Below, one piece after another: positions 47,682 to 59,206 of a stretch of DNA of 64,000 nucleotides (position 1 is its first letter; every line of letters begins with the position of its first letter). A model generated the notes under the pieces. That model searched no databases. It saw only the letters and a program-made list of their open reading frames with translations, and was not told the origin of the DNA. Source of the DNA: Hygrophila difformis. Lineage: Eukaryota > Streptophyta > Magnoliopsida > Lamiales > Acanthaceae. The position numbers were made by a program, and so were the translations under genes. Where the stretch lies: contig JAOANR010000009.1 in NCBI GenBank assembly GCA_030278955.1, forward strand, positions 35,441,504 through 35,505,503, in the 5' to 3' direction.

Positions 47682-48414
47682 CTAAGGGCATAAAGCGACG
47701 ACGGCTGAGGGGGTTGAGGCGGACGGCGGTTAAAGGCGACTGAGGCTGAGGCGGCTCAGGCGATGGGTGCCCCACCGGTGGCTATTATTTTAGACCAAAA
47801 TTTTCAAAAATTGGGCTTCTGGTTAATTTAGGGGGCTCACTATAATAGCGGAACTGAAAACTTCGTGTCATATATTAAAATTAATTATATTTAATATATA
47901 AAATTTATTAGAAAAACAATATTCAAGTTGGAGGAAACACTTTTTGGCCTTAAAATTTATTGATCAAGTTGACCAAGGTCGAAACTTTATTAAGAGATAT
48001 CAAATATGATATGAACATCAAATATGAAGTATAGGGAACACCGTAATATCATAATTGTATCCTATTCTATTCTGAATATTGATCGTGACAAAAAATATTC
48101 TATAAGAATATATGATTATATTCAGTTAATCTATTGTCCACTCTATCGTCAAGGGACCCCTTTTAGTTTCCGAGGCAAGTTTAATTTTCACACATCCAAC
48201 ATGGAAAAAAGGATTATTTAGTCCTTTTTTCTTTCCAAAATATCCAAATCGGTCCGTTAGTAATTTTTAGCCCCATTGCTATCACCAAAAATATTATATC
48301 CGCAAAATTGGGATTTAAGTAATTTGATATGGACAATTTAGTTGGCCTAAAAAATTAAATTACTTGATTAATTGAATAAAAATATTTAATAACAATATTT
48401 ATGGCTAAGAAAAA
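47682..48414. other. Unassigned sequence
   Basis: The first 90 bp continue the GGC-rich repeat; the rest is AT-rich with no gene. A TGATAATAG at 48415, soon before the 172-bp array, is a possible LTR start for the Tat-like element. Confidence 0.4.
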
Positions 48415-48489
48415 TGATAATAGTAGTAGATTATTTGGGATAGCCAATACCACCATCCTAGAGTCATCCCGGGATTCACAGAAACGATC

Positions 48490-50460
48490 CCCCGGACATC
48501 CAGAGGTGTAGAATGGGGATAAGCTAAATGCCAGTACCCCATGGGGGGGTCTCTGGTCGACCAAGAAGGATGTCTTGGTCGACCACAAGATATGACATGG
48601 ACATAGGAACTCTTCTTCATTGTTTAAGTGCTGTGAATGAGCCAAGAATGACCAGAAAGGGATTATACCACCTACCGGAAGCCTGGACAGGGGAGAGACA
48701 TGCCCACATCCCATGGAAGGGTCCATGGTCGACCAAGGGGCTGGAGTGGTCGACCAAGAGGAGTTCCAGGGGGAAAAGTCCTCTTTTTCGGTGTTTAAGT
48801 GCTCCAAATGGGCCCGGAATGGCCAGAAAGGGGTTATACGACCTACCGAAAGCCTGAACAAGGGGAGGAACATGCCCATACCCCATGGAAGGGTCCATGG
48901 TCGACCAAGGGGCTGGAGTGGTCGACCAAGAGGAGTCCCATGGGGAAAGGTTATCCTTTTCAGTGTTTAAGTGCTTCAAAGGGGCCCGAAATGGCTAGAA
49001 AAGAGTTATACGACCTACCGGAAGCCTGAACAAGGGGAGGAACATGCCCACACTCCGTGGAAGGGTCCATGATCGACCAAGGGGCTGTAGTGGTCGACCA
49101 AGAGGAGTCCCATGGGGAAAGGTCCTCCTTTTCAGTGTTTAAGTGCTCCGAATGGGCCCGAAATGACCAGAAAAGAGTTATACGACCTACCGGAAGCCTG
49201 GACAGGGGGAGGAACATGCCCACACCCAATGGAAGTGTCCATGGTCGACCAAGGGGCTGTAGTGGTCGACCAAGAGTAGTCCCATGGGGAAAGATCCTCT
49301 TTTCAGTGTTTAAGTGCTCCGAATGGGCCCGAAATGTCCAGAAAGGGGTTATACGACCTACCGGAAGCCTGAACAAGGGGAGGAACATGAACACACCCCA
49401 TGGAAAGGTCCATGATCGACCAAGGGGCTGTTGTGGTCGACCAAGAGGAGTCCCATGGGGAAAGGTCCTCTTTTTCAGTGTTTAAGTGCTCGGAATGGGC
49501 CCAGAATGTCCAGAAAAGGGTTATACGACCTACCGGAAGCCTGAACAAGGGGAGGAACATGCCCACACCCCATGGAAGGGTCCATGGTCGACCAAGGGGC
49601 TGTAGTGGTCGACCAAGAGGAGTCCCATGGGGAAAGGTTCTCCTTTTCAGTGTTTAAGTGCTTCAAAGGGGCCCGGAAATGGCTAGAAAAGAGTTATACG
49701 ACCTACCGGAAGCCTGGACAGGGGGAGGAACATGCCCACACCCCATGGAAGGGTCCATGGTCGACCAAGGGGCTGTAATGGTCGCCCAAGAGTAGTCCCA
49801 TGGGGAAGGATCCTCCTTTCAGTGTTTAAGTGCTCCGAATGGACCCGGAATGTCCAGAAAGGGGTTATACGACCTACCGGAAGCCTGAACAAGGGGAGGA
49901 ACATGCCCGCACCCCATGGAAGGGTCCATGGTCGACCAAGGGTCTTTTTTGGTTGACCAAGAGGATTCCCATGGGGAATGGTCCTCTTTTTCAGTGTTTA
50001 AGTGCTCCGAATGGGCCCGTGATGGCTAGAAATGTGTTATACGACCTACCGGAAGCCTGGACAGGGGGAGAAACATGCCCACACCCCATGGAAGGGTCCA
50101 TGGTCGACCAAGGAGCTGTTGTGGTCGACCAAGAGGAGTCCAATTGGAAAGGTCCTCCTCTTCAGTGTTTAAGTGCTCCAAATGGGCCCAGAATGGCCAT
50201 AAAAGAGTTATACGACCTACCGGAAGCCTGGACAGGGAAAGGGACATGCCCATACCCCATGGAAGGGTCTATGGTCGACCAAGAGGATTTCCAGGGGAAG
50301 GTCCTCCTTTTCAGTATTTAAGTGCTCCGAATGGGCCCGAATGGCCGGAAAGGGGTTATACGACCTACTAGAAGCCTGGACAGGGGGAGATACATGCCCA
50401 TACCCCATGGAAGGGTCCATGGTTGACCAAGGGGCTGTAGTGGTCGACCAAGATAAGATG
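48490..50460 (+). repeat. 172-bp tandem repeat array (about 12 units)
   Basis: TCGACCAAG-containing units start at 48557, 48729, 48901, 49073, 49245, 49416, 49588, 49761, 49932, 50104 and 50275, so the period is 171-173 bp; the last unit (50423) is shortened. Most units carry two copies of the perfect palindrome TGGTCGACCA, the motif CCATGGAAGGGTCCATGG, a CAGTGTTTAAGTGCT block and TTATACGACCTACCGGAAGC. The outermost units are the most diverged. The period is one more than a multiple of three, so open frames rotate through the units and are not genes. The array lies immediately upstream of a TATA box and primer site, so it is probably in the U3 of the Tat-like 5' LTR. Confidence 0.93.
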
Positions 50461-50998
50461 ACTTGACCATCCCCTAGATATTCCCAAAGAATGTGCAACC
50501 GCCCAATATGCATGACTAGCTATAACCAACCAAAGGCCAGGTCAGACCTAGTTTCGAGCCTTGGAATGACACAAGACAAATCAAGCCACAAAGGAGACAC
50601 CAGGCAAGCCAGAGGGAAGTGGAAGAGAAAGCGAAGGCAAGTCATTGAACGGAGCAGTTATTTCCCACAGACGTGCTAGGGGAAGCGGTTACACAAAGCA
50701 TCTATAAATACAACCTTACTGCAGAATGAAGGAGAAGAAAGACACAACTCAACACTCCACAGGAGTTTTTATCTTTTTCTTAGTTCATAGAATTAGTTCA
50801 TAGCTTTAGTTTCTGTAGTCTCTATTCGTAGTTGTAATAGCTAGTTCTTGTAATTCGCAGTGGGCAAGAACTCCATTCTTGTTCATTGTTTTTAGTTATT
50901 GAAAGGTGCAATCTTACGGTAGAATTTATTCAGATTCAGCCGTCTTAGCCTGCAAAGGTTTACTATTTATTTTTCGTCGCATCCCAGCGATAAGAATT
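50461..50998 (+). mobile_element. Presumed 3' portion of the Tat-like 5' LTR
   Basis: Runs from the end of the 172-bp array to the primer site. It contains a TATA box (CTATAAATA at 50701-50709) and a T-rich, TTAGTTCATAG-repeating leader typical of an LTR R/U5 region. The LTR left end is not established (perhaps 48415), and no 3' LTR is in the window for comparison. Confidence 0.5.
50701..50709 (+). promoter_or_regulatory. TATA box upstream of the Tat-like primer site
   Basis: CTATAAATA lies about 300 bp before the primer site and about 240 bp after the last 172-bp repeat. The spacing fits an LTR promoter. Confidence 0.55.
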
Positions 50999-51020
50999 TG
51001 GCGACCACAGTGGGAGTCGA
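50999..51020 (+). other. Primer-binding site, Tat type
   Basis: TGGCGACCACAGTGGGA followed by GTCGA has the form of a complement to a tRNA 3' end (CCA, acceptor, T stem). Tat/Ogre elements of this type use tRNA-Arg; the exact tRNA was not verified. Confidence 0.65.
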
Positions 51021-51106
51021 TTGAATCGGTTACCATAGATCAATTGTTAGACTTGGCAAGTTTGGATTCCTTGGTGTTAAGATCAAGAGTTATATCCCAG
51101 ATAAAC

Positions 51107-51346
51107 ATGTCCACGCCAAGAACATCCACTAGCACTACTACTGGCGGAATTTCGCTACCACCAGTGCTGCCTACGACAAGGCATAATACTACTGGTGTTA
51201 ACGCTACACCTATGGACTTAAATACCAAATCTGATGAATCAAATTACTGAATTATTGGACAGCCATCTGGCTGCTATGCGGAATGAGTTATTCGCACAAG
51301 CCTCGCCCCATTATCAAGGATTCTTTGCCCAAGGGCCGTCTGCGAC
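51107..51346 (+). pseudogene. Tat-like gag, N-terminal fragment
   Basis: ATG 51107 opens a Ser/Thr-rich segment (MSTPRTSTSTTTGG) about 90 bp after the primer site. A frame change near 51235 moves the reading to MNQITELLDSHLAAMRNELF, and the family C LTR interrupts it at 51347. Gag reading resumes at 54577. It is the N-terminal, poorly conserved part of Gag. Confidence 0.6.
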
Positions 51347-54300
51347 TGATAATGGCCAAAATTGACCATTATTTTCAATCTATTTCCGTGTCTAACATGG
51401 GCATTTGATCGCATTCCGGTCTTATTTAAATAAGAAAGCAGTTAAATTTGACAGATTTATGCAAGTTTATATATATAATAAACTGGTATTGAAAAATACA
51501 AAAATATTGTTATTTTATTAAATTTTTGTTAAAAAATCCAAAAACATGATAAAAATATTAAAAATCCCACGTTTGATAATTATGGTTTGGTAGTATCTGT
51601 TCGGTGGAACACGAGTCCATTAACGAAGCACAAGCCAAATAATCAAGTGGAATAAAATATGCATATTTATATATTTTGATATATATATTTATTTATATTT
51701 TCTTTATGTTTATTTCTATCTCCATTTTCTGCCTTAATTAAAAATTAATTGATCCACTAATCATTTTAATTAAATTACAGGTGGCCCAAGAGTTCAATAG
51801 TCCAATCCAATTTAATGTGGCCCAGGAGCAGCAAGGATTCGGCCCAACACTTTCAGGCCCAATCCAGAAGCCCAAGTGGTCCAAGCCCAATACCATCCCA
51901 ACCCTAACCCTAACCCTACTGCCGCCGGCGCCGTCGCCGCCGCCGGCCACCAATTCCGGTGACATCTCCGTCTCCTTCACTCGCCACCAGACCTGCCCCC
52001 ATTCCGGCCACCACCATTTACACTTTAGTTTTTTAGTTGTTCTTGGAGGCACCACTGTGCTCTCCAAAAATTAGTGTAGGTAGATAGTTTAATTTTATGC
52101 AATGTAGAAATAGATTTTAGCTTAGTTTTAATTTATGCTTTGTAATAAATTAGTGTAGCTAGTGTTCACTTTTTTATTTTTTTTTATTTTTCAGTTTGTT
52201 ATTTTTGTATTTTGGTTTGAAACATTCAATCCATGGGTGTTTTTGGACATGCTTTAGTTTGTGGTATTAATGCAAGAAAATGACTCACAAAAATATGTTA
52301 TGGAATTTATTCTATGTGTTGGTTTACTGTTTTGTTCTTTTTCTTTGGTCACTTGATCAATTTCTTTTCGTTTTCTTGTTTTAGTTAGGTCATTTTCTTT
52401 TTATTATCTTTATCCATCATTATCTTGCATCATTCCCGTCTTAATCCCACGGATTAAGACGTAATACCCCAGATTGCAGCATAAGGCGTTATGCTGCCAA
52501 AATTTTTATAAAATTTTTTAAAAACCCAGTCGCTAGACCCACCTGTCGCGAGACCACGTCTCGCGACACACTTTTGAGACTCGCGACTGGGGACCAAATA
52601 CTTAGAAAATTTTTAGAAAAGCCTCGTGTCGCTAAACCCCTGTCGCGAGGCCACGTCTCGCGACACAATTTTTATTTAGCGACACAAAGCCCAAAATTTC
52701 TAAAATGCCACCGGTCGCGAAACTCTTGTCGCGAGCCTAGGCTCGCGACACAATTTATGGTCTCGCGACCGGGTCCCCATCTCTTTTGAAATCCAAAATT
52801 CTAACTTCCAACCCCCGTGTCGCCAGACCCGTGTCGCGAGGCCACGCCTCGCGACACAATTTTTGTCTAGCGACACGGAAACCCTAAATTTCTAAAAAAT
52901 TATTAATTTCTCTTATTTCCCACCTCTCATGTCGTGATCCTCCCGTCGTGAACCCACGGTTCACGACGCAGTTTCTGTTTCACGACATGCTTGGCACCCT
53001 CTTGCCAAATTTTATTCTCCATCTCAACCCATGATAAATTTGATGTAAAGAATTTTGTTCAATCTCCATTAAAAGATTTTTCTACAAAGATTAAACTCTA
53101 ATGATCTAAGTATATAATCCGGACTGTAATTAATTAATTATGGAATGAGAGATTATTTAGACCATAAAGAGTAATTACGGATTTAATTCCACAACCTTGG
53201 ATGAGAAACCAATGTCTCTCATACAAGATGACCCAAAAATATTTTCTTTCATTTATTTTGTCTTTACCCGTGTTGTGTGAAACGGCTAGTAAGAAATATA
53301 TCAGATTAATGTTGGCGGGTATTCCCACATGGATAAACTAGCTCGTGGTCTGTATATTAATTACTAGATGTTATTTTGCATGGTCCGGGCAGTGGTCGGT
53401 GGAAGCCTTGGCGGTTCGTCCATCCGGGATTATAATAGCTGGTCAGCTGACTCCTATCCGGATACAGTTCTCTTTTCCTTATCTTAATTTCAAACCTGAA
53501 TTCCGAGTTTAGTAATGTTAGATGATATTTGCCAATATCGTCTAATAATTTCTGCATTAAAAGAGCATGTGGGTTTTTACTTCCAACTTCATAGAGAGTG
53601 GAGGTCTAAGTGACAGTGGCAACTGACATATAAGGCCATCCCGCTATCTAAAAAAACCGCTCCACCTGGAATAGTTGGGACCTGGATAGCAGATGTTTGC
53701 ACTCGGTTGTATTGAGAGTTGCGTAACTGCTACTAGGACTGATAGTTAAGTGATAGTTCAGGCTTGATTAGAATCTTTGGGTTTGACATGAGGGATGATA
53801 GGAGTACTTGGCATATCGACTAATGATATGTTAGGTGTTGCTTATCCACCACAGATAAATAACATACCTCGGCAGGGGCAGTTATTAATTTGTGGTATCT
53901 TAGATTTTGAGGTCTTAAGAGCATGTAATTCTCGCTGTAAGTACCTGTCTGTTAAAGGGAACATAGTGGAGAAAGCATGAGAGTTAGCTAACTGACAAAT
54001 TATCCCAAGCTAAGATCTGTGTAATTAAAATGGAAGTTTAATGGTGTTTCACCTGAATCTTGTCCAATCTTTATTCTTTTCTTCCTGTCCCTTCTGTCAT
54101 ATTTAAATCTGCTTTCCTAGATTTATGATAGATAGCTTAGTATAATTTTAACCGCTTTCTTAGAATAATTTTATTGCTTTCTTAGATTAAATTTAATTCG
54201 CTTTCTAGAATAATTTTATCTGCTTTAATTGTAATTGCTTTCATAGCTTAGTTTAAATTCTGTCAAGTAGTTGATAATCAAACACAAACTTGAATCGAGT

Positions 54301-54576
54301 AACCGAGTGGAAAATCTTAGTAAACAACGTGGGCCCTGCTTCCATCGCACATCCTCCAGTGAACGATCCGGTACTTACTATAAATACTGCAATTTTTGAC
54401 TCCGTGCGCTTTCGGGGGCACAGTTTCTTAACACGAGTAAATAAAAACGTGACAACCTATAAATTATCCCTAATCCCAACTCCATCATCATAAGTGGTTT
54501 CATTAAATAAAAATCTAAACTGGGATTATCTTTTTATTTCAAAAATACTCGTGTGGGAAATTTGTCAAAAGTTTCA
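51347..54576 (+). mobile_element. Solo LTR of family C in the Tat-like gag (3230 bp)
   Basis: Starts TGATAATGGCCAAAATTG, ends AAAGTTTCA and is flanked by GCGAC (51342-51346 and 54577-54581). The first 250 bp are similar to the LTR at 60257, and a GTGTAGGT...TAGTTTA segment near 52075 is shared with 61195. It holds no coding domain, so a solo LTR is the simplest reading, although it could contain smaller insertions. Strand is set by comparison with 60257. Confidence 0.78.
52525..52990. repeat. Array of CG-rich hairpins in the family C LTR
   Basis: Five inverted repeats centred on TGTCGCGAG...CTCGCGACA stand at 52544, 52641, 52727, 52832 and 52944, with 86-112-bp spacing. The third is a perfect 24-bp palindrome (52727-52750). 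The fifth keeps its stem with changed bases on both sides (GTCGTGAACC/GGTTCACGAC). Between them lie shorter related pieces (GTCGCTAGACCC, CTCGCGACTGGGGACC). The surroundings are AT-rich. Confidence 0.88.
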
Positions 54577-55969
54577 GCGACGAATTTAGGCAATTTCCCA
54601 CAAGGACAGCAAGTGGCCTACCCTCAGGGCAAGGCCAGATGCTCACTCCCCTCCCAGTTATGCCAACTTTTGGCGTGGGAGAGGTGCAGTGACAGAAGTA
54701 TGACCGGCCAGAAGTATGCGACCTACCCTAACAATATTCCATTGGGAGGACAACATGCCTTTGTCCCTACTCCCTACCAGTGTGGAGAATTATCCTGTGG
54801 ATACCTCTCCAATCAGGCCAATGGGAGAACTAGGTGGAAACCAGGAGCCATAAAGGCCACCTACGGCCAATCCGCCTGGTCCCAACAACCATTACGCACC
54901 TCCCATGGTGCATACTCCCCAAAACCTAGGAATGCCAGTGGATGGCTATAATCCCAACCCTAATATGCCAGCCCCTCCACAAGGCCCTGCCATTGATCCT
55001 GATATTTTAGTAGATATGTTACGAGATCAATTTGGCTTCATTGTAAGGCCGACCAGTCGAATGGCGTATTAAAAGCCTTACCCAGAGGCTATAACGCGTG
55101 ACTACCCACTTCATCGAGGATTCAGGGTCCCTGACTTCTCGACATTTTCTGGTGAAGATGATGCATCCAATATAGAGCACATAGGGTGATTTACTGCCCA
55201 GCTCGGGGAAAATGCCCGTAATCCATATTATAAAATGCAATTATTTTCCTTATCCTTAACCAAAACCGCTTTTTCATGGTTTGCTAACCTCCCTCCGGGA
55301 CACTTTAGGATGTGGGAGGACATGGAGGCAGCATTCCACACACGTTTCTTCAATCCCGTACCAACAGTGTCAGTTACTGACATAGTGGATGCTAAACAAC
55401 TGCCAAAGGAGTCCGTAATTGCGTTAATAGAACGTGTGAGGCTGTTAAAGTCTCGCTGCTCAACCGCTTTGAGTGATTCTGAATTGACTAAGATAGTGGT
55501 CAGAAATATGCCTCCCACGTATAGGGCACAACTAACTGCCCACGATATCCCAGACCTCTCCGCATTGGCTTCCAAAGCCATTCGCCTCGAAACTCTATTT
55601 AAGGACGAAGGATCTGTGGCTAATCCCAAGAAATATCGTCCTATAACTAGCGTAGAGGCAAACGAGTACGAATACTCAGATATGGAGATTGATAGTGAGG
55701 TTCCATGTATGGAGGTTCTGAACGGTGGAGAAGTTGCTGAGCAGGCGCTGGCGGAGTCATTGAAAGGGAAACCGTTCCCTTGCCCTAAGTTGCAACCTAA
55801 CGCCGCCAGGAGGATTGTAGCTAGAGGTAAAATGCCCCAAAAAATGGGGGCTGATGAAGAACCACTTTTCGATGGTAGCAAGGCAGACGAGATCTTTGAT
55901 GTCCTCTTGAAAGAAGGGCAATTGAGACTACCCAAAGGCCAACAATTGGCCACCCGCCGAAGAAGTTAA
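54577..55969 (+). pseudogene. Tat-like gag, central part
   Basis: Gag continues after the solo LTR with several stops and frame changes (for example around 55068 and 55188), then stays open from 55235 to 55969. The retrotransposon Gag core is clear: FRVPDFSTFSGEDDASNIEH before the stop, then LSLTKTAFSWFANLPPG, FHTRFFNPVPTVSVTDI and LPKESVIALIERVRLLKSRC. The Met at 55235 is internal. Gag would form the capsid; this copy is dead. Confidence 0.82.
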
Positions 55970-57332
55970 GGGCCGAAATTATTGCAAAATGCATAATTCC
56001 TTTACCCACATGACATCCCAGTGTCGTCACTTCAAACTGGAAATCAACAAGGCCTTGCGTACTAGTCGGTTGAAGTTTTCTCAGATGGGAGTGGACGAAG
56101 AATCTTTTCCGCCAATCACCACAGCGATGGTGAAAGCAGGACCATCTGAAGCTGCCAGACCTGAACAAGGGCCATCAGGCACTAAACAAGCTCGCCCACA
56201 ACAGGGTGAGAGTCATACACATCCTTCAGGGTACACCAGATGGTTTCCACCACTAAATAATGTGGTAGGGAGAAACCCCAGTGGTGATGAGAGAAATATT
56301 CGGCAATACCATGGGCCATCTAGGTGGCACAATCGTGGTCGTTCCGATGAAAGAGGCAGGGGAAGATACAGTTGGTCACATAGATATACCAGGAGTCGGA
56401 CTCCACCTACCCTCCAGCCACATCGTGGACCAATTGCACAGACGTGGACATACCCTGATGGAACCTACGAGGTTCAAATCATTAATGGGGGCAATGGTTT
56501 GGAAAAAGCCCACACGAAGGCCACCTATGGCCTACGACAATACGTGGATAAATAATGCCCCTCCTCCTCCAGTGGAGGTAGATCCCAGGTTCCTAGGAAT
56601 GACGCGGACACAGATACGTAGGGCCAAAAGGCAGTATGCGGCAACCCATAGGGGTAGCAGTAGTTCGACAATAAGTGCTTCTATACTCCCTACAAAGACC
56701 CCTTTGTCAATGTGGGGCCTAAATGGCCCATGTCGCAAGGAGAGAGATGCAGACGGATAGGAAGGTTGCTGCCAACAATGGCAAATCTACTTTGGTAGAT
56801 AAATCTGATAAGGCGGGTGTCCAAGCCGAACCTCAAACGGCTGGTACTACTAACTCTAATCCTTCAAATGAACTTAAAGAAGGGGCGTGGGTGACAGAAG
56901 GTCTCCAGTGTGCATATTGCAAAAGGGTAAACAAAGTCCCATACGATTTGGAGGACGACCTCGGCCCAAACCACAATTTGGGGATTTATTACTCCAGAGG
57001 AATTACATGCCTTAATGGTCGATGAGGGGCAGACTGGAAATATCGTCATGCAGGAAGACCATGAGTCGCCCCAAAAAACAGAAATGCGACGAATCCGCGC
57101 CAAATGCATTGGTGCAGGAAAATGAGGCATCTAAAGACGATATTGTCGTGGCAATGACCATTAACCATGGCACATGTTAATATACCAGAACTGGAGGTTA
57201 AACAGGACAATGCCAGTGTCAAGTCTTTAGAAGAACCGGTGTGGGCTTACATCCATGCCGCATATGATGATGAAGAACCAGAGGTAATGTGTGAGGACGT
57301 TCCTCCCATAATCTTTGAACCACTTCCCATAG
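55970..57332 (+). pseudogene. Tat-like gag C-terminal region and spacer, multiple frames
   Basis: Frames 55989-56555, 56281-56760 and 56723-57025 carry pieces of the Gag C-terminus: an Arg/Gly-rich basic stretch (RWHNRGRSDERGRGRYSW) and a repeat of the IAQTWTYPDG type. No zinc knuckle is obvious. Frame changes are frequent, so this is decayed coding sequence and not separate genes. Confidence 0.6.
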
Positions 57333-57916
57333 ATGCTCCACGACATCTCAAGCCATTGTACGTCCAAGCCCACATCAACCGGGAGAAGGTTCAACAGGGT
57401 GTTCGTGGACAATGGGGCTGTTTACAATATCATACCACTTACCACGCTCAAGAAGATCGGGAAGACCAAAGAGGACCTAGTGGAAGCTGATTTAGAGTTG
57501 GCAGGGTTCAATGGGCACACTACCAAACCATTGGCATGCTGACTGCACAAATTGGCGTCGGGCCCAAGGTCGTATCAACTGTTATGTTCGTGGTGGATAC
57601 CCCCACCACGTATTCGGCACTACTTGGTCGTGACTGGATTTACACTGCTAAGTGCGTTCCCTCCACCCTACACCAAAAACTCTTGTTCTGGGAGGGCTCA
57701 GAAGTGATCACCGTCAATGCTCATCAGAATCCATTCCAGGGATATATCGGAAACAGCACAAGTGATGTCGTACTCTATGAATCTGCTATACCACCAATTA
57801 GCATGAGTGGTATCGTCAGTGCATGCCCCATGCCTAACCTGCAAGTTAACAAGGCAGGGGTATGTTTTCTATTAGTTAGCATGATCTGTAAATGGCTCGA
57901 TAGCCAGAAATATTAA
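57333..57916 (+). pseudogene. Tat-like aspartic protease, frameshifted
   Basis: Frame 57333-57542 holds VFVDNGAVYNIIPLTTLKKIG, the protease active-site region; DNG replaces the usual D-S/T/G-G. Frame 57536-57916 holds the C-terminal half with YSALLGRDWIY, the conserved GRDW signature after the flap. One frame change separates the two near 57540. The enzyme would mature the polyprotein. Confidence 0.8.
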
Positions 57917-59206
57917 TTTATGCGAAAATAATTGTATATGTCGAGTCCAATTAATGAAAATATTATTTACGATTCATTGCCAGTTATTTCTTTAAATTCG
58001 TGCCAAGAAGGAACTGAACCTAAAAACTATGTGTATGAATGGCCAGAGTTATTAGAGAAACCTGAGCCAACCGTGTATGCGCATGACCCATTGGTCGAGT
58101 TTAACATTGGCAATGAGGAGAAATGAAGACCAATAATGGTCAATGGTTTACTGACAAGAGACCAACAAAATGAGTTGGCACAGTTAGTGGCCAAAACATC
58201 AGGATTGCCTTTCTTGGGATTATACTGATATGCCAGGGCTGGATGGGAAACTAATAGAATATCGACTCCCTATTAAGCCCAATTATTGACCGGTAAAACA
58301 AGCCCCAAGGCGTTTTAACCCTGAATTGATGCCTAAGATTACTGAAGAAATTAAAATGTTGTTGGATGCCAAATTCATCCGACCTCGTAGATATGCTGAG
58401 TGGCTGTCTAACATCGTCCCTGTTACCAAGAAAAATGGTAAAGTGAGAGTCTGTATAGACTTTAGGGACTTGAAACTTGGCCACACCCAAGGACGAGTAT
58501 ACCATTGCCCATTGCTAACATGTTGATTGATGCAGCAGCTGGCCATAAAATCCTATCCTTAATGGACAGGGCTATGCTGGATATAATCAGATTAACCTGG
58601 CCGAAGAGGACACTGCCAAGACGGCATTAAGATGTCCTGGACCTATAGGAATATATGAGTGGGTGGTAATGCCTTTTGGTTTGAAAAATGCCGGAGCCAC
58701 CTACCAAAGGGCAATGAACACCATATTCCACGATTTAATAGGCAAAACTTTGGAAGTATATATTGATGATGTAATCATCAATCAGCAGAGTTTAGCCAAC
58801 ATCTAGTAGACCTAGAGGAAGCATTTGTCAGAATGAGGAAATATAACCTTAAAATGAACCCCACGAAATGTGCCTTTGGAGTGTCGGCTGGCAATTTCTT
58901 GGGTTTTCTGATTCATCAGCGAGGGATAGAGGTCGATGCAAATAAAGCTAAGGCTATCATCAACATTCCTCTACCCCCAAACAATTAAAGAAGTACAAAG
59001 CTTATTGGGCAAGGTTAATTACCTTAGGAGGTTCATAGCCACGTTGTTGGCAAAATGAAACCTCTAACAAAATTGCTTAAAGGAAAAACAGGACCTAACA
59101 TTGAATGGGGTCCTGAGCAAGACCAAGCCCTAGAAGTGATCAAGACATCACTCATCAACCCTCATGTTCTTTACCGCCTAGGCCAGACAAAAGACTAAAA
59201 CTTTAT
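57917..59206 (+). pseudogene. Tat-like reverse transcriptase, many frameshifts
   Basis: RT motifs are spread over several frames: LPIKPNY and PRRFNPELMPKITEEIKMLL near 58260-58360, FIRPRRYAEWLSNIVPVTKK and GKVRVCIDFRDL near 58375-58475, VVMPFGLKNAG near 58665, LEVYIDDVI near 58755 and NPTKCAFGVSAGNFLGFLIH near 58860. The catalytic YIDD is still readable. At least five frame changes or stops interrupt it. Confidence 0.82.

Noticed and set aside
48528..50371. Many overlapping open frames on both strands with similar peptides
   Set aside because: They follow the 172-bp tandem repeat, whose period is one more than a multiple of three, so the same peptides recur in rotating frames. There is no conserved start, domain or codon signal.
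48490..50460. CRISPR-like regular repeats
   Set aside because: Units are contiguous 172-bp near-identical repeats without unique spacers, in a plant genome.
51900..51918. Telomere-like CCCTAACCCTAACCCTA
   Set aside because: Only three short units of a CCCTAA type; the plant telomere unit is CCCTAAA. It lies inside the solo LTR.
52525..52990. CRISPR-like spaced palindromes
   Set aside because: Spacing is irregular (86-112 bp), intervening sequence is itself related between units, and the array lies within an LTR.
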